From assembly GCF_017743995.1 (NCBI RefSeq), contig NZ_JAGHRB010000009.1, positions 184,492 to 248,491 of the forward strand: 64,000 nt of DNA, in the 5' to 3' direction. A program made the position numbers and the translations under genes. Shown piece after piece: positions 63,835-64,000 of this stretch. The stretch is from Ruegeria sp. R13_0. Its GTDB lineage: Bacteria > Pseudomonadota > Alphaproteobacteria > Rhodobacterales > Rhodobacteraceae. Every line of letters starts with the position of its first letter. Positions within the stretch are counted from its first letter, which is position 1. Under the pieces are notes generated by a model that was given only the letters and a program-made list of their open reading frames with translations, ran no database searches and was not told where the DNA came from.

Positions 63835-63870
63835 CTTGCGTGGGTCGCCGGATTTGGCGACCCACGCAAG
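63835..63870. terminator. Strong 15-bp hairpin after the nuclease-like gene
   Basis: CTTGCGTGGGTCGCC and GGCGACCCACGCAAG pair perfectly around GGATTT, 40 bases past the stop and before the transposase. It may terminate the nuclease-like gene or protect it from read-through into the IS element; it could also belong to the element end. Confidence 0.55.
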
Positions 63871-64000
63871 GTTTAGGGTCAGGATGCATTGATTTTCGCC
63901 GCGCTGCATGATTCACGGCTCCGAAAACGGAGCGGTAACATGAGCGATCTTTTCTGGTTGAGCGATGCGCAGATGGCGCGTCTTGAGCCCTTCTTTCCAA
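63871..64000 (+). mobile_element. IS5-family insertion sequence, left end (partial)
   Basis: The transposase start and its leader lie here, running off the window. The exact left terminus cannot be set; it probably lies near GTTTAGGGTCAGG (63871-63883), just after the hairpin. A GCTCCG-AAAA-CGGAGC hairpin (63918-63933) sits 6 bases before the transposase ATG, typical of elements that limit read-through expression. Confidence 0.55.
63940..64000 (+). CDS. IS5-family transposase, N-terminus only
   Basis: The first 20 residues, MSDLFWLSDAQMARLEPFFP, match the conserved start of IS5/IS427-group transposases (DUF4096-type N-domain). The rest lies beyond base 64000. The start codon is ATG 63940, behind a short hairpin. 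Confidence 0.85.
   Translation, partial: MSDLFWLSDAQMARLEPFFP

Overview
The window reads as a piece of the main chromosome of a marine alphaproteobacterium of the Roseobacter group (Rhodobacteraceae). The GC-rich sequence, the gene order (surE-pcm-LysM lipoprotein; pepA/lptG-lptD-surA-pdxA-rsmA; prfA-prmC-DUF4167; anmK/tyrS) and a GTTC-N7-GTTC LexA-type box all fit. This is inference from gene content; no rRNA or tRNA gene is present to confirm it.

Bases 1-9200 hold housekeeping and repair genes: a LysM lipoprotein (cut by the window edge), pcm, surE, an orphan ABC ATPase, an alkylation-repair HEAT protein, a divergent SDR and an NTF2-like protein, then prfC and a two-gene glycosyltransferase unit. 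Bases 9200-18400 hold a DEAD-box helicase, a DMT exporter, a desaturase/DUF2061 pair divergent from an XRE regulator, a GlxA-type regulator, an aldo/keto reductase, holC and pepA. Bases 18600-25000 form a tightly overlapping envelope operon (lptG, lptD, surA, pdxA, rsmA). lptF, which I expect beside lptG, is missing.

Bases 25000-43200 are accessory. A GbsR-type regulator sits between two operons. Leftward is alpha/beta hydrolase - Tat FAD oxidase - membrane protein - two unknown membrane-anchored proteins. Rightward is the regulator, DUF4166 and a saccharopine-dehydrogenase-like enzyme. A perfect 20-bp palindrome overlaps the regulator start, and a 17/20 copy precedes DUF4166. Next come an HdeD/coiled-coil pair, a TolB-like/TPR protein, a 1265-residue cysteine-rich protein with a full metzincin zinc motif and no visible signal peptide, a GAF-LuxR regulator and a Tat-exported metallo-beta-lactamase-fold protein. 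An IS6-like transposase scrap lies nearby.

Bases 43200-63000 return to core genes: DUF4167, prmC-prfA, DUF1499, two ureohydrolases with an M20 hydrolase, mazG, a nucleoside hydrolase with a GNAT enzyme, a tiny lipoprotein behind a CRP-type site, eno, a DMT exporter, a Fur-family regulator, an EEP nuclease-fold protein, a cyclase-FHA fusion, selO, a DUF985 cupin, two small membrane proteins, anmK and tyrS. The last kilobase holds a protein with a nuclease-toxin-like motif and the start of an IS5-family element cut by the window edge.
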